Of a DNA stretch of 64,000 nt, positions 8,219 to 15,499 are shown in pieces. Position 1 is the first letter of the stretch. Each line of letters opens with the position of its first letter. The translations under genes were made by a program, and so were the position numbers. This DNA comes from a virus. Under the pieces are notes generated by a model. That model saw only the letters and a list, made by a program, of their open reading frames with translations. It was not told the DNA's origin and searched no databases. The DNA is taken from positions 62,001-126,000 of the IMG/VR virus record IMGVR_UViG_3300028374_000002; one strand, given 5' to 3'.

Positions 8219-9460
8219 ATGTTCATTAAGAAATATATAGAATTCATAAAAGAGGCAAATGAGGCGAATGTCAAATTAGACATACCGAAAAAATTCACAA
8301 GACAAGATATAGAGGAATTTTTCTTAGATTTTACTGATAATGAATGGGATATGTATATAAATAAAGATATTATAGAGACAGCTCTTCTAAGAGAAGAATA
8401 TCATATAAGAGACTTAATGATAGGATTAGATGAAGAATATTACCTAGTATATGATGTGGAGTTTAGTGCTAATTCAAACACATCAAGTGATAATGTTTCT
8501 TTAATATCTGCAATAGAGTTTATTACTAACTATACAAAGTCATTAACTGATTATGATGTAGTTATAAAGATAGACAACGGTATAGTTGATGTGGATGAGA
8601 TATTCATTAATGAAAATAATGAATTTATAGATAAAAGAACAGGATCTAATTTAGGAAATTATGGGATAATCACAATAGTTGATCACTTAATAGGGAGTAT
8701 AACAGCTAAGCAGCTCTTCCAACATTATGACTTTAAATATGATTATGAGAAAGATGGTAATGTATTTGTGGATATAGCATATACCGAACTTATAAAATAT
8801 GTGAATGATGAGGATTATGAGAATATTTTAAATAATGGATATACAGAATATGAAGATTATGGAGACTATGATATGAATTTACATGATTTGCTTTCTTTAT
8901 TAAACAAAGAAAATTTTTATTTGTTAATAGACATCTTTGTAAAAGAGCAAAATGGATGGGAATCATATTATGAAAATGAGTTTAAAGAACTAAATATAGA
9001 AGAAGGTATAGATTCTATTGATAAATTTAAAAGCTTCTTATATAATGAAAGATTCCATGATACATCAGATGAAGTATTTGATACTAGTGATGATACCATA
9101 ATATCTTTAAAACTTACTATTAGAGATTTGGAATTAAGAAGATTAGAATTTGATTATTTCAAGATAGTAGAAAATGCATTTGAAAAAAAGATTTTAGAAT
9201 CAATAGGTGGTGAAGTTATTACCAAAGAAAATAAAGAATCTAGTGATAAATTTTTTAGAGTACCATATAAGCAAGAATGGGTAGAGGGATCAGATTTTGA
9301 TGTTAATGATATGACACAGTGTGATATCGATGAAATTTTTGAGGAATATATGTCAAATTCTTGGTCATATGATTTAAAAATATCAGCACCAGAATCTTCA
9401 TCAATTAATAATGATGAACTAAACCAAGGTATTAATGAATTCTTGAAAGGTATTAGCTAA
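8219..9460 (+). CDS. Hypothetical protein, 413 aa, with leader-like N-terminus
   Basis: No family recognised. The N-terminus MFIKKYIEFIKEANEA resembles the capsid-targeting peptide of T4 internal proteins (MKTYQEFIAEA) and the shared leader seen elsewhere in the window. If genuine, the protein would be packaged in the head (inference). The body is very acidic, with clusters of Asp/Glu and Tyr (EYEDYGDYDMN), no membrane segment and no metal or nucleotide motif. It ends in a 4-base tail-to-tail overlap with the Nudix gene. Confidence 0.75.
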   Translation: MFIKKYIEFIKEANEANVKLDIPKKFTRQDIEEFFLDFTDNEWDMYINKDIIETALLREEYHIRDLMIGLDEEYYLVYDVEFSANSNTSSDNVSLISAIEFITNYTKSLTDYDVVIKIDNGIVDVDEIFINENNEFIDKRTGSNLGNYGIITIVDHLIGSITAKQLFQHYDFKYDYEKDGNVFVDIAYTELIKYVNDEDYENILNNGYTEYEDYGDYDMNLHDLLSLLNKENFYLLIDIFVKEQNGWESYYENEFKELNIEEGIDSIDKFKSFLYNERFHDTSDEVFDTSDDTIISLKLTIRDLELRRLEFDYFKIVENAFEKKILESIGGEVITKENKESSDKFFRVPYKQEWVEGSDFDVNDMTQCDIDEIFEEYMSNSWSYDLKISAPESSSINNDELNQGINEFLKGIS

Positions 9461-10026
9461 TAATCAGATACATTTAAATACTCTTTAAGCTTTAAAATCA
9501 TATAGTCAGTTATCAAATCAGATGTATTTAGTGAATCTACGAATTTAGCATCAACCTTGACAGATTTACTCATAGACTCAGCCTTAGAACCATCACCACT
9601 AGCTAATCCTTCATCATAATCTCTCTCACTCAAAGGAATTATATAGCCATAATATTTATTAGTATGAGCTTTATTTATAAAGAGTGGTTTTAGTTCATCA
9701 AATAAGTAACCATCTTTTATTATTATACCAGCTTCTTCTTCTAATTCTCTTAACACTGCTTCTTCTTTAGACTCCCCCTCTTCTACACCACCACTAAGGA
9801 CTGTTATATGGTACTCCTGCCCTTCTCTATACTTATATGTCGGTATGTACTCATGGCGTATTAAAAATTGATTAGACTCTATGAAATAAGGTATACAGAC
9901 AACTAAATCCTTTTCTTCAATTATAGACCAACCTTCGTAATCAATTACTTTAATATATTCGTTATCAAAGAGAATATTATCTTTCTTTTCTTTAGGTTTC
10001 TTTTTTAAGCTAGAAAATTTGTCCAT
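9457..10026 (-). CDS. Nudix hydrolase
   Basis: 189 aa. A complete Nudix box lies at residues 79-101 (GGVEEGE, then REL, EEE, AGI), matching Gx5Ex7REUxEExGU with all catalytic Glu residues present. Upstream is the usual beta-sheet (SIIEEKDLVVCIPYF, FLIRHEY). The architecture, with RHEYIPTYKYREG before the box, is like ADP-ribose/nucleotide-sugar pyrophosphatases, so it probably hydrolyses a nucleoside diphosphate linked to X; substrate not predictable. Cytosolic. The Lys-rich N-terminal 15 residues are extra. A promoter-like decamer lies upstream at 10047-10056. Confidence 0.9.
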   Translation of the reverse strand: MDKFSSLKKKPKEKKDNILFDNEYIKVIDYEGWSIIEEKDLVVCIPYFIESNQFLIRHEYIPTYKYREGQEYHITVLSGGVEEGESKEEAVLRELEEEAGIIIKDGYLFDELKPLFINKAHTNKYYGYIIPLSERDYDEGLASGDGSKAESMSKSVKVDAKFVDSLNTSDLITDYMILKLKEYLNVSDY

Positions 10027-10046
10027 TATTAGATATTAATTTTACT

Positions 10047-10056
10047 TATATATTAA
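10047..10056 (-). promoter_or_regulatory. Promoter-like decamer TTAATATATA
   Basis: Exact decamer on the minus strand, 20 bases before the Nudix start at 10026. Confidence 0.55.
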
Positions 10057-10070
10057 AAACAATACATTGC

Positions 10071-10649
10071 TTAACACTCAAAAGGAGGATCTCTGAACAA
10101 ATGGATGTAATCAACACCAAAAATATGCCCTAAATCTTGATGGTTTTTTAAACCACCCATCCTTATTTTTTCATTTATTATATTGAGTGGGTTGTCTAGA
10201 ACATAACCACATATCTCACCATTTTCACAACCTATTTGCTTATCATCTCTCGTAAAAATATCAATTAATAATATCTCTTCCTTGTCCCTTATTCTACCTA
10301 TTAATTTAGATATAAATCCCCTAACAACCTTTTGCTTATGTGGTATTTCAATATATCCTAGTCTATTTACCTCTATATCATTGTCATAGCAATCTCTTAG
10401 AACAAAGGTTTTATATTTATGCGAACAACTTTTTTTAATGATTATATCATAATCATTTGGAAGTCTGTCTATAACTCCGTAAATATATAAGCAAGCTGAT
10501 CCAGTTATTATATAATCTTCTATTTCTTCATCGATAGAATTATATTTATCCTTAAGAATATTAAATCTATCCAAGGAAGGCTTTAAAATAGTTTTGTCAT
10601 TAATTATAGATATTTTATAATTCCTGAAGCACTCTTTAATATTACTCAT
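10071..10649 (-). CDS. Nucleotidyltransferase-fold protein
   Basis: 192 aa. Residues 46-70 carry the hallmark of the Pol-beta/MNT nucleotidyltransferase superfamily: a Gly-Ser after a hydrophobic strand (IITGSACLYIYG) and a D-x-D pair (NDYDII, D66 and D68) about 15 residues later. A third acidic position may be in ILLIDIF. The overall plan resembles phage and toxin-antitoxin nucleotidyltransferases, but the second half has no recognisable partner domain, so the substrate is unknown. No paired antitoxin-like gene is obvious next to it. Confidence 0.65.
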   Translation of the reverse strand: MSNIKECFRNYKISIINDKTILKPSLDRFNILKDKYNSIDEEIEDYIITGSACLYIYGVIDRLPNDYDIIIKKSCSHKYKTFVLRDCYDNDIEVNRLGYIEIPHKQKVVRGFISKLIGRIRDKEEILLIDIFTRDDKQIGCENGEICGYVLDNPLNIINEKIRMGGLKNHQDLGHIFGVDYIHLFRDPPFEC

Positions 10650-10730
10650 AATTTTATTTTTAATATGTGTTATCTAGGTATTTTCTAAACTAATTAGTAT
10701 ATCAACTCTGTTAAATGAACTACACAAACA

Positions 10731-11672
10731 TCATTCATTTTTTTTTAAATCTTCTATCTCTTTTAATAACTTCTTAATTTTATCATCAGAATCTATGTTA
10801 ATATTTTTATTAGATTCTTTGCTTTTTAGTTCACTAGCGTTAGTACTAAATAAATCCCCTTTAAAGTTAATAGTCCCATCCTGTGATAAAGTTGATATGT
10901 ATTCAAAATGAACTTGATAGTATTGATTTAGATTAACACCATTCAGTAGTTCGTGTCTATAACCATCAAAAAATGACCACAATTCTCTGCTTATATCAAC
11001 CATTCTATAATTACTAATAACTCTAGCTACTATATATTTATTGCTTCCGAACGTTTTAATCTTTAAAACCTCTCCCTCTTTATATTTTACTTTTGAGGTA
11101 AATGCAGTCTTTCTTTCTGTCTGTATTAACTTTTCTACTGTGTATATTTTAGCGTTCAGATGCTCTGGTATAAATAAGCCATTATTTACAGGTTGTATTA
11201 TTTCTTTATTACTATTTATTAAGTTTAAATACTTACCATCCATAAGTTCGTCATAACCAGGAACTCTATTGTATTTAGTACCTTTTCTATTATCAAATTT
11301 GAAATGCCTTAACAAGATATTACATAGGTGGTTAAATGTCTGTGGGGCTACCTCTGGTAACTTTGACAACCCAGTACCATAGCCACCACTAGAAAATACG
11401 ATTGTGTTTCCCTCTAGTGCAAGTTTTTTTAATCTTAATACATCATCATCAATTTTTTGAGTATTAGATTTTAAATCTTTATCATTATAGAAAGATAGTG
11501 GCTTATTATTAGGTCCTATTTTAGTTCTGATTCCAAAGGTATTATCCAGACCTCTTATTACAGCTTGTCCACCTTTCCCAACCCTAGCGTTATTATCACC
11601 AAATACAAAAATATCACGACTACCAAGTACATCCTTCCTCTGCCAATTCCCCTCAAATATTTTTATCTTCAT
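10731..11672 (-). CDS. Phage protein with GDN-x-GxGGQA N-terminal domain
   Basis: 313 aa. The first 120 residues carry a pattern common in phages: VFGDNNARVGKGGQAVIRG, FGIRTK, then later SSGGYGTGLSKLPEVAP. The Gly-rich loops on both sides of an alpha/beta domain recall Macro-type ADP-ribose-binding folds, but that is only inference and I do not assign an activity. The second half appears to be a separate beta-rich domain (KYKEGEVLKIKTFGSNKYIVARVI), and the end is a Lys/Glu helix likely to be a coiled coil. It overlaps the stop or start of its minus-strand neighbour at 11672 by one base, suggesting co-transcription. Confidence 0.6.
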   Translation of the reverse strand: MKIKIFEGNWQRKDVLGSRDIFVFGDNNARVGKGGQAVIRGLDNTFGIRTKIGPNNKPLSFYNDKDLKSNTQKIDDDVLRLKKLALEGNTIVFSSGGYGTGLSKLPEVAPQTFNHLCNILLRHFKFDNRKGTKYNRVPGYDELMDGKYLNLINSNKEIIQPVNNGLFIPEHLNAKIYTVEKLIQTERKTAFTSKVKYKEGEVLKIKTFGSNKYIVARVISNYRMVDISRELWSFFDGYRHELLNGVNLNQYYQVHFEYISTLSQDGTINFKGDLFSTNASELKSKESNKNINIDSDDKIKKLLKEIEDLKKNE

Positions 11673-12019
11673 TATTTAATTTTTTGTTTTGGTAAATTTG
11701 AAAATGTTGGTCTTTTTACACCAACCTCACCTTTGAATATAATATCCATTTTTCGGTGACGTTCCATTGATAAAGACTTAAAAGAATTTAAATCTATTTG
11801 TATTGCATTAATGTTATATTCCTTAATTAAAGCTTTTTCATGCTTGCCATACTCTACATAATTAAATTCTTCTAAATAGGTAAGTTCATCATAGTAATCA
11901 TCATTATAAAAGAATCTATAAAATGCATCATCATCACAATCTAAATTATTGTAATACACCTCATCTGATAAACAAGATTGGTGTCTTTTCTCATCCGAAA
12001 CTTTATATACATAACACAT
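11672..12019 (-). CDS. Hypothetical protein, 115 aa
   Basis: No family recognised. Very rich in Asp and Tyr in the N-terminal half (NLDCDDDAFYRFFYNDDYYDEL) and basic near the C-terminus (ERHRKMDIIFKGEVGVKRP). It is one base from, and probably co-transcribed with, the GDN-domain gene that follows on the minus strand. No membrane segment or signal peptide. Confidence 0.6.
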   Translation of the reverse strand: MCYVYKVSDEKRHQSCLSDEVYYNNLDCDDDAFYRFFYNDDYYDELTYLEEFNYVEYGKHEKALIKEYNINAIQIDLNSFKSLSMERHRKMDIIFKGEVGVKRPTFSNLPKQKIK

Positions 12020-12035
12020 AATCTATCTATTAAAT

Positions 12036-12305
12036 TCATCCGACTATCTCTTTTATTTTACATTCTCTGGTTATTCCTTTATTATAGTTAAATATAACCT
12101 TAATGTTTATTACATCACCATTTGATGTAATAACAAGGCTATATTCTATATCTTTTAATTTATTAGGTAGATAAGACATTACAAACAATCTAGCATCATC
12201 CATATTCATTAAATTATTAGTATTGTATCTAATAATATTCTGACTGAATAATATGTGATTGTTTGAATCTTTACACTTCTCTATATACATTTCTATATTA
12301 ACCAT
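12036..12305 (-). CDS. Hypothetical protein, 89 aa
   Basis: Small soluble alpha/beta-looking protein with two beta hairpins (YSLVITSNGDVINIKVIFNYN). No family recognised. It is first in a run of minus-strand genes (12305 down to 10071) and sits downstream of a double hairpin at 12371-12439, which separates it from the LRR-like gene beyond. Confidence 0.55.
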   Translation of the reverse strand: MVNIEMYIEKCKDSNNHILFSQNIIRYNTNNLMNMDDARLFVMSYLPNKLKDIEYSLVITSNGDVINIKVIFNYNKGITRECKIKEIVG

Positions 12306-12370
12306 ATTAATTTTTATCAGTTTTAAATTGAAATTTAGTTATTATGTTTTATTTTTTTGATAAGCAAATA

Positions 12371-12391
12371 TAGTGTATTTATAATACACTA
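12371..12391. repeat. Short perfect palindrome
   Basis: Arms TAGTGTATT (12371-12379) and AATACACTA (12383-12391) around a 3-base loop, directly next to the larger hairpin at 12394. Could be a second terminator stem or an operator for the divergently spaced genes; no T-run follows. Confidence 0.5.
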
Positions 12392-12393
12392 GC

Positions 12394-12439
12394 AATAATT
12401 TAACCCCATATTTCTTTATAGATATGGGGTTAAATTATT
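12394..12439. terminator. Long hairpin, probable terminator of the minus-strand LRR gene
   Basis: Perfect 18-bp stem (12394-12411 with 12422-12439), core AACCCCATAT, loop of 10 bases, flanked by A/T runs on both sides. It lies 29 bases beyond the stop of the 12468-12926 gene and is the strongest inverted repeat in this part of the window. Confidence 0.7.
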
Positions 12440-12467
12440 ATGATAAGAGAACTTAATTAATTAAATT

Positions 12468-12926
12468 TTATTTAATGTTATTACCATCAGATTGTACCTT
12501 TTTCATTTGTTTTTGATTCAATCCTTTTAATGAAGTTAACTGATTATTTCTACAATCGAAATTACGAGCGTGTGAAGGAGATCCTACCAAAGTCTCTAAT
12601 TTATTATATGAACAATCAAAATCACGAACATGTGAAGGGGATCCTTTCAAATTTTTCAATTTATTTTTACTACAGTCAAAGTCCTTTACAACCTCTTTAG
12701 GAGACCCAACTAATGACTCTAATTTATTGTCTTGACAATAGAAACTCCCACCGACCATTGAAAAGGTGATTGGTAATTTGGCTAAATTTTTATTAGCTAA
12801 ATTAACATCGCCTTTTACATCGATACTACCATTGCTATTTACTGTGTAATTCTTTATGCCAAATTTTTCACATAGTGTGTCTATATCACTTTCTACGCTT
12901 TCATTAAATGTTTTCAAATGCTTCAT
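12468..12926 (-). CDS. Single-copy LRR protein related to the 1-6832 array
   Basis: 152 aa. It has the same plan as the array proteins but stands alone: leader MKHLKTFNES, an N-domain ending SIDVKGDVNLANKNLAKLP, then four degenerate 20-21-residue modules (LESLVGSPKEV, LKNLKGSPSHV and so on) with DFDCSxNKL. It lacks the array's conserved C-terminal domain. DNA similarity to the array is low, so this is an older relative rather than a recently escaped copy. Its leader matches those of the proteins at 35951 and 45906 more closely than that of the array. Ligand unknown. Confidence 0.85.
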   Translation of the reverse strand: MKHLKTFNESVESDIDTLCEKFGIKNYTVNSNGSIDVKGDVNLANKNLAKLPITFSMVGGSFYCQDNKLESLVGSPKEVVKDFDCSKNKLKNLKGSPSHVRDFDCSYNKLETLVGSPSHARNFDCRNNQLTSLKGLNQKQMKKVQSDGNNIK

Positions 12927-12972
12927 AACTTTTTTTATAGTTATATATAAAAGTTTTTATATGATAAATATA

Positions 12973-13575
12973 TTAATTTTTATAATTTTCTATAATTACC
13001 CTATTATTCATTATTTCTCTTATTTCAACATATGATTTTGGTGTATAGTTAATAACATTACAGCCTACATCTTCAATTTTTCTTCTATATAGAATATCTT
13101 TCTGTGTAGCATATAAAGACCCATGTGTATGTCCGTGTAGCATCCAAGACCCTACATGGCATTTGTTCCATACTATAATAGGATAATGCGATAATACAAT
13201 CATTTGAAAGCCACCATTTCTTTCAGTATCTACAATACTTTCATCCTTTACATAAATCTCAGTACCATAACTTATTATATCTTCAAATCTATTAGTTTTT
13301 AAGATGTTTTTATAACTATCGTGGTTTCCTAGTATAAAATAAATAGTACCATTTAAGGAATCTGCTATTTCTTTTCTTATAGCTGTGCCACTAAAGCTAA
13401 AATCACCTAAAAAGTATACTATATCACCATCTTTTACCACTGAGTTCCAGTTATTTATTAAACATTCATTCATATCATCAATGTTTGGAAATGGTCTCTT
13501 GTCAAAATCTAATATTTTTTTGTGACAAAAATGTAAATCACTTATAAAAAATATATTTTGTTTAAAATGTTTCAT
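12973..13575 (-). CDS. Metallophosphoesterase
   Basis: 200 aa calcineurin-like phosphoesterase, all metal-binding motifs in place: DLH (13-15), GDFSF (57-61), GNHD (83-86), SHYP (129-132) and HGHTHG (147-152). The family uses a dimetal centre to hydrolyse phosphomonoesters or diesters; phage members of this compact type often act on nucleotides or 2',3'-cyclic phosphates, so the exact substrate is open. It starts at ATG 13575 (MKHFKQNIFF); here the first residues are already the first beta strand, so the resemblance to the shared leader peptide is probably coincidental. Cytosolic. Confidence 0.92.
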   Translation of the reverse strand: MKHFKQNIFFISDLHFCHKKILDFDKRPFPNIDDMNECLINNWNSVVKDGDIVYFLGDFSFSGTAIRKEIADSLNGTIYFILGNHDSYKNILKTNRFEDIISYGTEIYVKDESIVDTERNGGFQMIVLSHYPIIVWNKCHVGSWMLHGHTHGSLYATQKDILYRRKIEDVGCNVINYTPKSYVEIREIMNNRVIIENYKN

Positions 13576-13629
13576 CTATTTAGTTTTTGTACAAATATAG
13601 GGTAAATGGTTCAATATAATATATAATCT

Positions 13630-13923
13630 ATGAAAAAATTTACAAAAGTATTAGAAGGTAAGGAGTTGGGTTATACAGATTTCTTTGGTAATAAAGTGAG
13701 TCCAGAAAAAGATTTTATCAAAATGTTAAAATCTGGCATTACCCATATTATGATGGAAGAAGGAGAGATTTCAGAAAAAGCTTTTAAAGAAATTGATGAA
13801 GTTATAGAACAAGTAGATAAATTGATTACTAAAGAATTAGTACAAGAGGCTATGGATATGCATAGACAAGATAAAAGAATTAAATTAATTTGTGAGTTTA
13901 TATATGATAAATATATAAACTAA
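13630..13923 (+). CDS. Hypothetical protein, 97 aa
   Basis: Small helical protein with no recognised family. The N-terminus MKKFTKVLEGKEL is leader-like. The rest is amphipathic helix (EKAFKEIDEVIEQVDKLI). It begins about 5 bases after an A/T promoter-like run, almost leaderless. Its short length and helix-rich composition resemble small phage accessory or internal proteins (inference). Confidence 0.55.
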   Translation: MKKFTKVLEGKELGYTDFFGNKVSPEKDFIKMLKSGITHIMMEEGEISEKAFKEIDEVIEQVDKLITKELVQEAMDMHRQDKRIKLICEFIYDKYIN

Positions 13924-13960
13924 TTAATATTTTAGTATATAATAGTAAAATAATAGTAAA

Positions 13961-14212
13961 ATGAGCAAAATTCCTACATCAACCAATCTTATATCATCTA
14001 ATCTTATATCATCTAATCTTACAAACAATACGAGTTTAGTATTTAGTGATAATAATACTTTCACTAATTGTGTCACTGCTACTTCAATAACCCTCAAAGA
14101 TGAAAAAGATGGAAGTGAATGGTGTATAAAGATATATGATGGTGAACTAATAATAGAGCCTGTTGATAAGGTTGCTAAGCGAAACTATAATATTAAGAGA
14201 GTTTTGAAATAG
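13961..14212 (+). CDS. Hypothetical protein, 83 aa, with N-terminal repeat
   Basis: Starts MSKIPTST, followed by a 15-base coding repeat giving NLISS-NLISS-NL. The C-terminal half (SEWCIKIYDGELIIEP) looks like a compact beta structure, as in many small phage structural or fibre-tip proteins. No function assigned. It is convergent with, and immediately adjacent to, the minus-strand gene ending at 14213. Confidence 0.5.
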   Translation: MSKIPTSTNLISSNLISSNLTNNTSLVFSDNNTFTNCVTATSITLKDEKDGSEWCIKIYDGELIIEPVDKVAKRNYNIKRVLK

Positions 14213-14476
14213 TTATTTTTTAATTATTCTTATTATTAGATTACCATTACCCTTTATTATCCTATGGTAGGTCTCTTTAGGTATAAATGTATTTTCTGTT
14301 ATGCTTTTAGGTAATTCGTTATCCAATTGTATTTTCCAATTACACTCATTTATACATGTAATATATCTATCCTCTTCATCACGATGCCAAACCATTTCAT
14401 TAGATGGAATAGCTTGTGAAAACTCTCTTATGAAAGTGTTTTTACTTATCTTATTTTCTGTATAAGGATTCTCCAT
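14213..14476 (-). CDS. Small cupin-like phage protein
   Basis: 87 aa from the ATG at 14476; a GTG at 14485 would add three residues. Contains MVWHRDEEDRYITCI, WKIQLDNELPKSI and IPKETYHRIIKG, a combination I recognise as a widespread small phage protein with a single cupin-type beta barrel (IPKxTYHR supplies a His). Biochemical role unknown. It lies two bases downstream of the 14479-15072 gene, in the same operon. Confidence 0.65.
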   Translation of the reverse strand: MENPYTENKISKNTFIREFSQAIPSNEMVWHRDEEDRYITCINECNWKIQLDNELPKSITENTFIPKETYHRIIKGNGNLIIRIIKK

Positions 14477-14478
14477 AT

Positions 14479-15072
14479 TCACCAATAGCTATTTGATTGA
14501 CCACTAATACCTAAAGAATCTGCATATCTTGGCAACCTACATGACCAATATCCAGCAGTTGTCTTATCTTTTTTATTCTTACAGTCATGCCTAGCCGCAA
14601 AGTTTTTACTAGCTTCTTTATCATCTAATTTAACACTAAGTCCACCTTTTTTATCACCAAAGTTTATCTTTATTATATTCCCAGTATCTGGATTTTTAAC
14701 ATATACTTTATATTTCTTTGGACCACTTGACCGAGTTGGTTTGTTTATTTCTACTTTTTTACCACCTTTATATTCGTGTTTCTTCTCTTCTATTATGTAC
14801 TCATCTGATTCAGAAGGTATATCTAATGGTACTTTTATACCTTTATAAATCCCATATCTGCCTATATCAGTATTTTCATAGAGTTCCATATCTAAATCAA
14901 CCAATTCTATAACACCATCTTCGTATAGATTTCTAACTTCTTCTAGAAGTATGTAAAATGACTCAGAACCAGTTCTAAATATATTATTTGTAAAACTTAT
15001 ACTATTATCAATGTGATATTTTATATTTTCTGATACTAATCTATAATCACTAAATTTTTTAATTATCCCCAT
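14479..15072 (-). CDS. Phage protein with C-terminal FAARHDC/YWSCRLPR motif and leader-like start
   Basis: 197 aa. N-terminus MGIIKKFSDYRLVSEN fits the shared leader pattern. A central Lys/Gly-rich linker (KKHEYKGGKKVEI) leads into a C-terminal domain with YKVYVKNPDTGNIIKINFGD, FAARHDCKNKKDKTTAGYW and SCRLPRYA. That C-terminal domain is widespread in T4-like and other large phages, often in a capsid or packaged-protein context; its role is not established to my knowledge. With a leader that may be removed, it is a candidate internal head protein (inference). Confidence 0.65.
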   Translation of the reverse strand: MGIIKKFSDYRLVSENIKYHIDNSISFTNNIFRTGSESFYILLEEVRNLYEDGVIELVDLDMELYENTDIGRYGIYKGIKVPLDIPSESDEYIIEEKKHEYKGGKKVEINKPTRSSGPKKYKVYVKNPDTGNIIKINFGDKKGGLSVKLDDKEASKNFAARHDCKNKKDKTTAGYWSCRLPRYADSLGISGQSNSYW

Positions 15073-15430
15073 GTTTGTTTATTATTTTATCAAAAACCAT
15101 TTGACATTTTTCATATTCTTCGTTTAATTCCAATGTTTTCAAATATACCATTAATTCCCTTTTATCAGATAACATATACCTTATTAAGAACTTTATTTCC
15201 ATTATCTGGTCTATATCTTCGGATTTAGTAAATATTATAGAATTGACTATATCTTGGTCTATATCTTTCATGTTATTATAAGAGTTCCAATCATTTATTC
15301 CTTTATCTTTTATTAATTTAAGTATTTCTTTAGATATTAGTTTAGACCTAACACATCTTTTATATTTTTTACTAAACACTCTCCGTAGAAAACTATCATT
15401 TAAATATTTGATGTATCTCCTAATATTCAT
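15059..15430 (-). CDS. Hypothetical protein, 123 aa
   Basis: Start placed at ATG 15430 (MNIRRYIKYL). An upstream TTG at 15457 would translate straight through the promoter-like decamer at 15435-15444 and is rejected. Basic N-terminal third (RRVFSKKYKRCVRSKL), helical remainder. It overlaps the next gene of the operon by 14 bases. The ATG lies only four bases after the decamer, implying a leaderless or almost leaderless transcript. No family recognised. Confidence 0.6.
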   Translation of the reverse strand: MNIRRYIKYLNDSFLRRVFSKKYKRCVRSKLISKEILKLIKDKGINDWNSYNNMKDIDQDIVNSIIFTKSEDIDQIMEIKFLIRYMLSDKRELMVYLKTLELNEEYEKCQMVFDKIINKHGDN

Positions 15431-15434
15431 ACTA

Positions 15435-15444
15435 TATATATTAA
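15435..15444 (-). promoter_or_regulatory. Promoter-like decamer TTAATATATA (minus strand)
   Basis: Exact decamer four bases before the ATG at 15430. It forms a divergent pair with the plus-strand copy at 15470-15479. Confidence 0.6.
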
Positions 15445-15469
15445 AACACACTAGCAAGAAAGACTAAAA

Positions 15470-15479
15470 TTAATATATA
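15470..15479 (+). promoter_or_regulatory. Promoter-like decamer TTAATATATA
   Basis: Exact decamer 20 bases before the start of the 1932-aa tail protein gene at 15500. Confidence 0.6.
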
Positions 15480-15499
15480 AATCAAATATAATATCTTGA

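Noticed and set aside
12973-13575. MKHFKQ start of the metallophosphoesterase as another capsid leader
   Set aside because: The catalytic strand (DLH at 13) follows at once, so removing the start would damage the fold; taken as coincidence.
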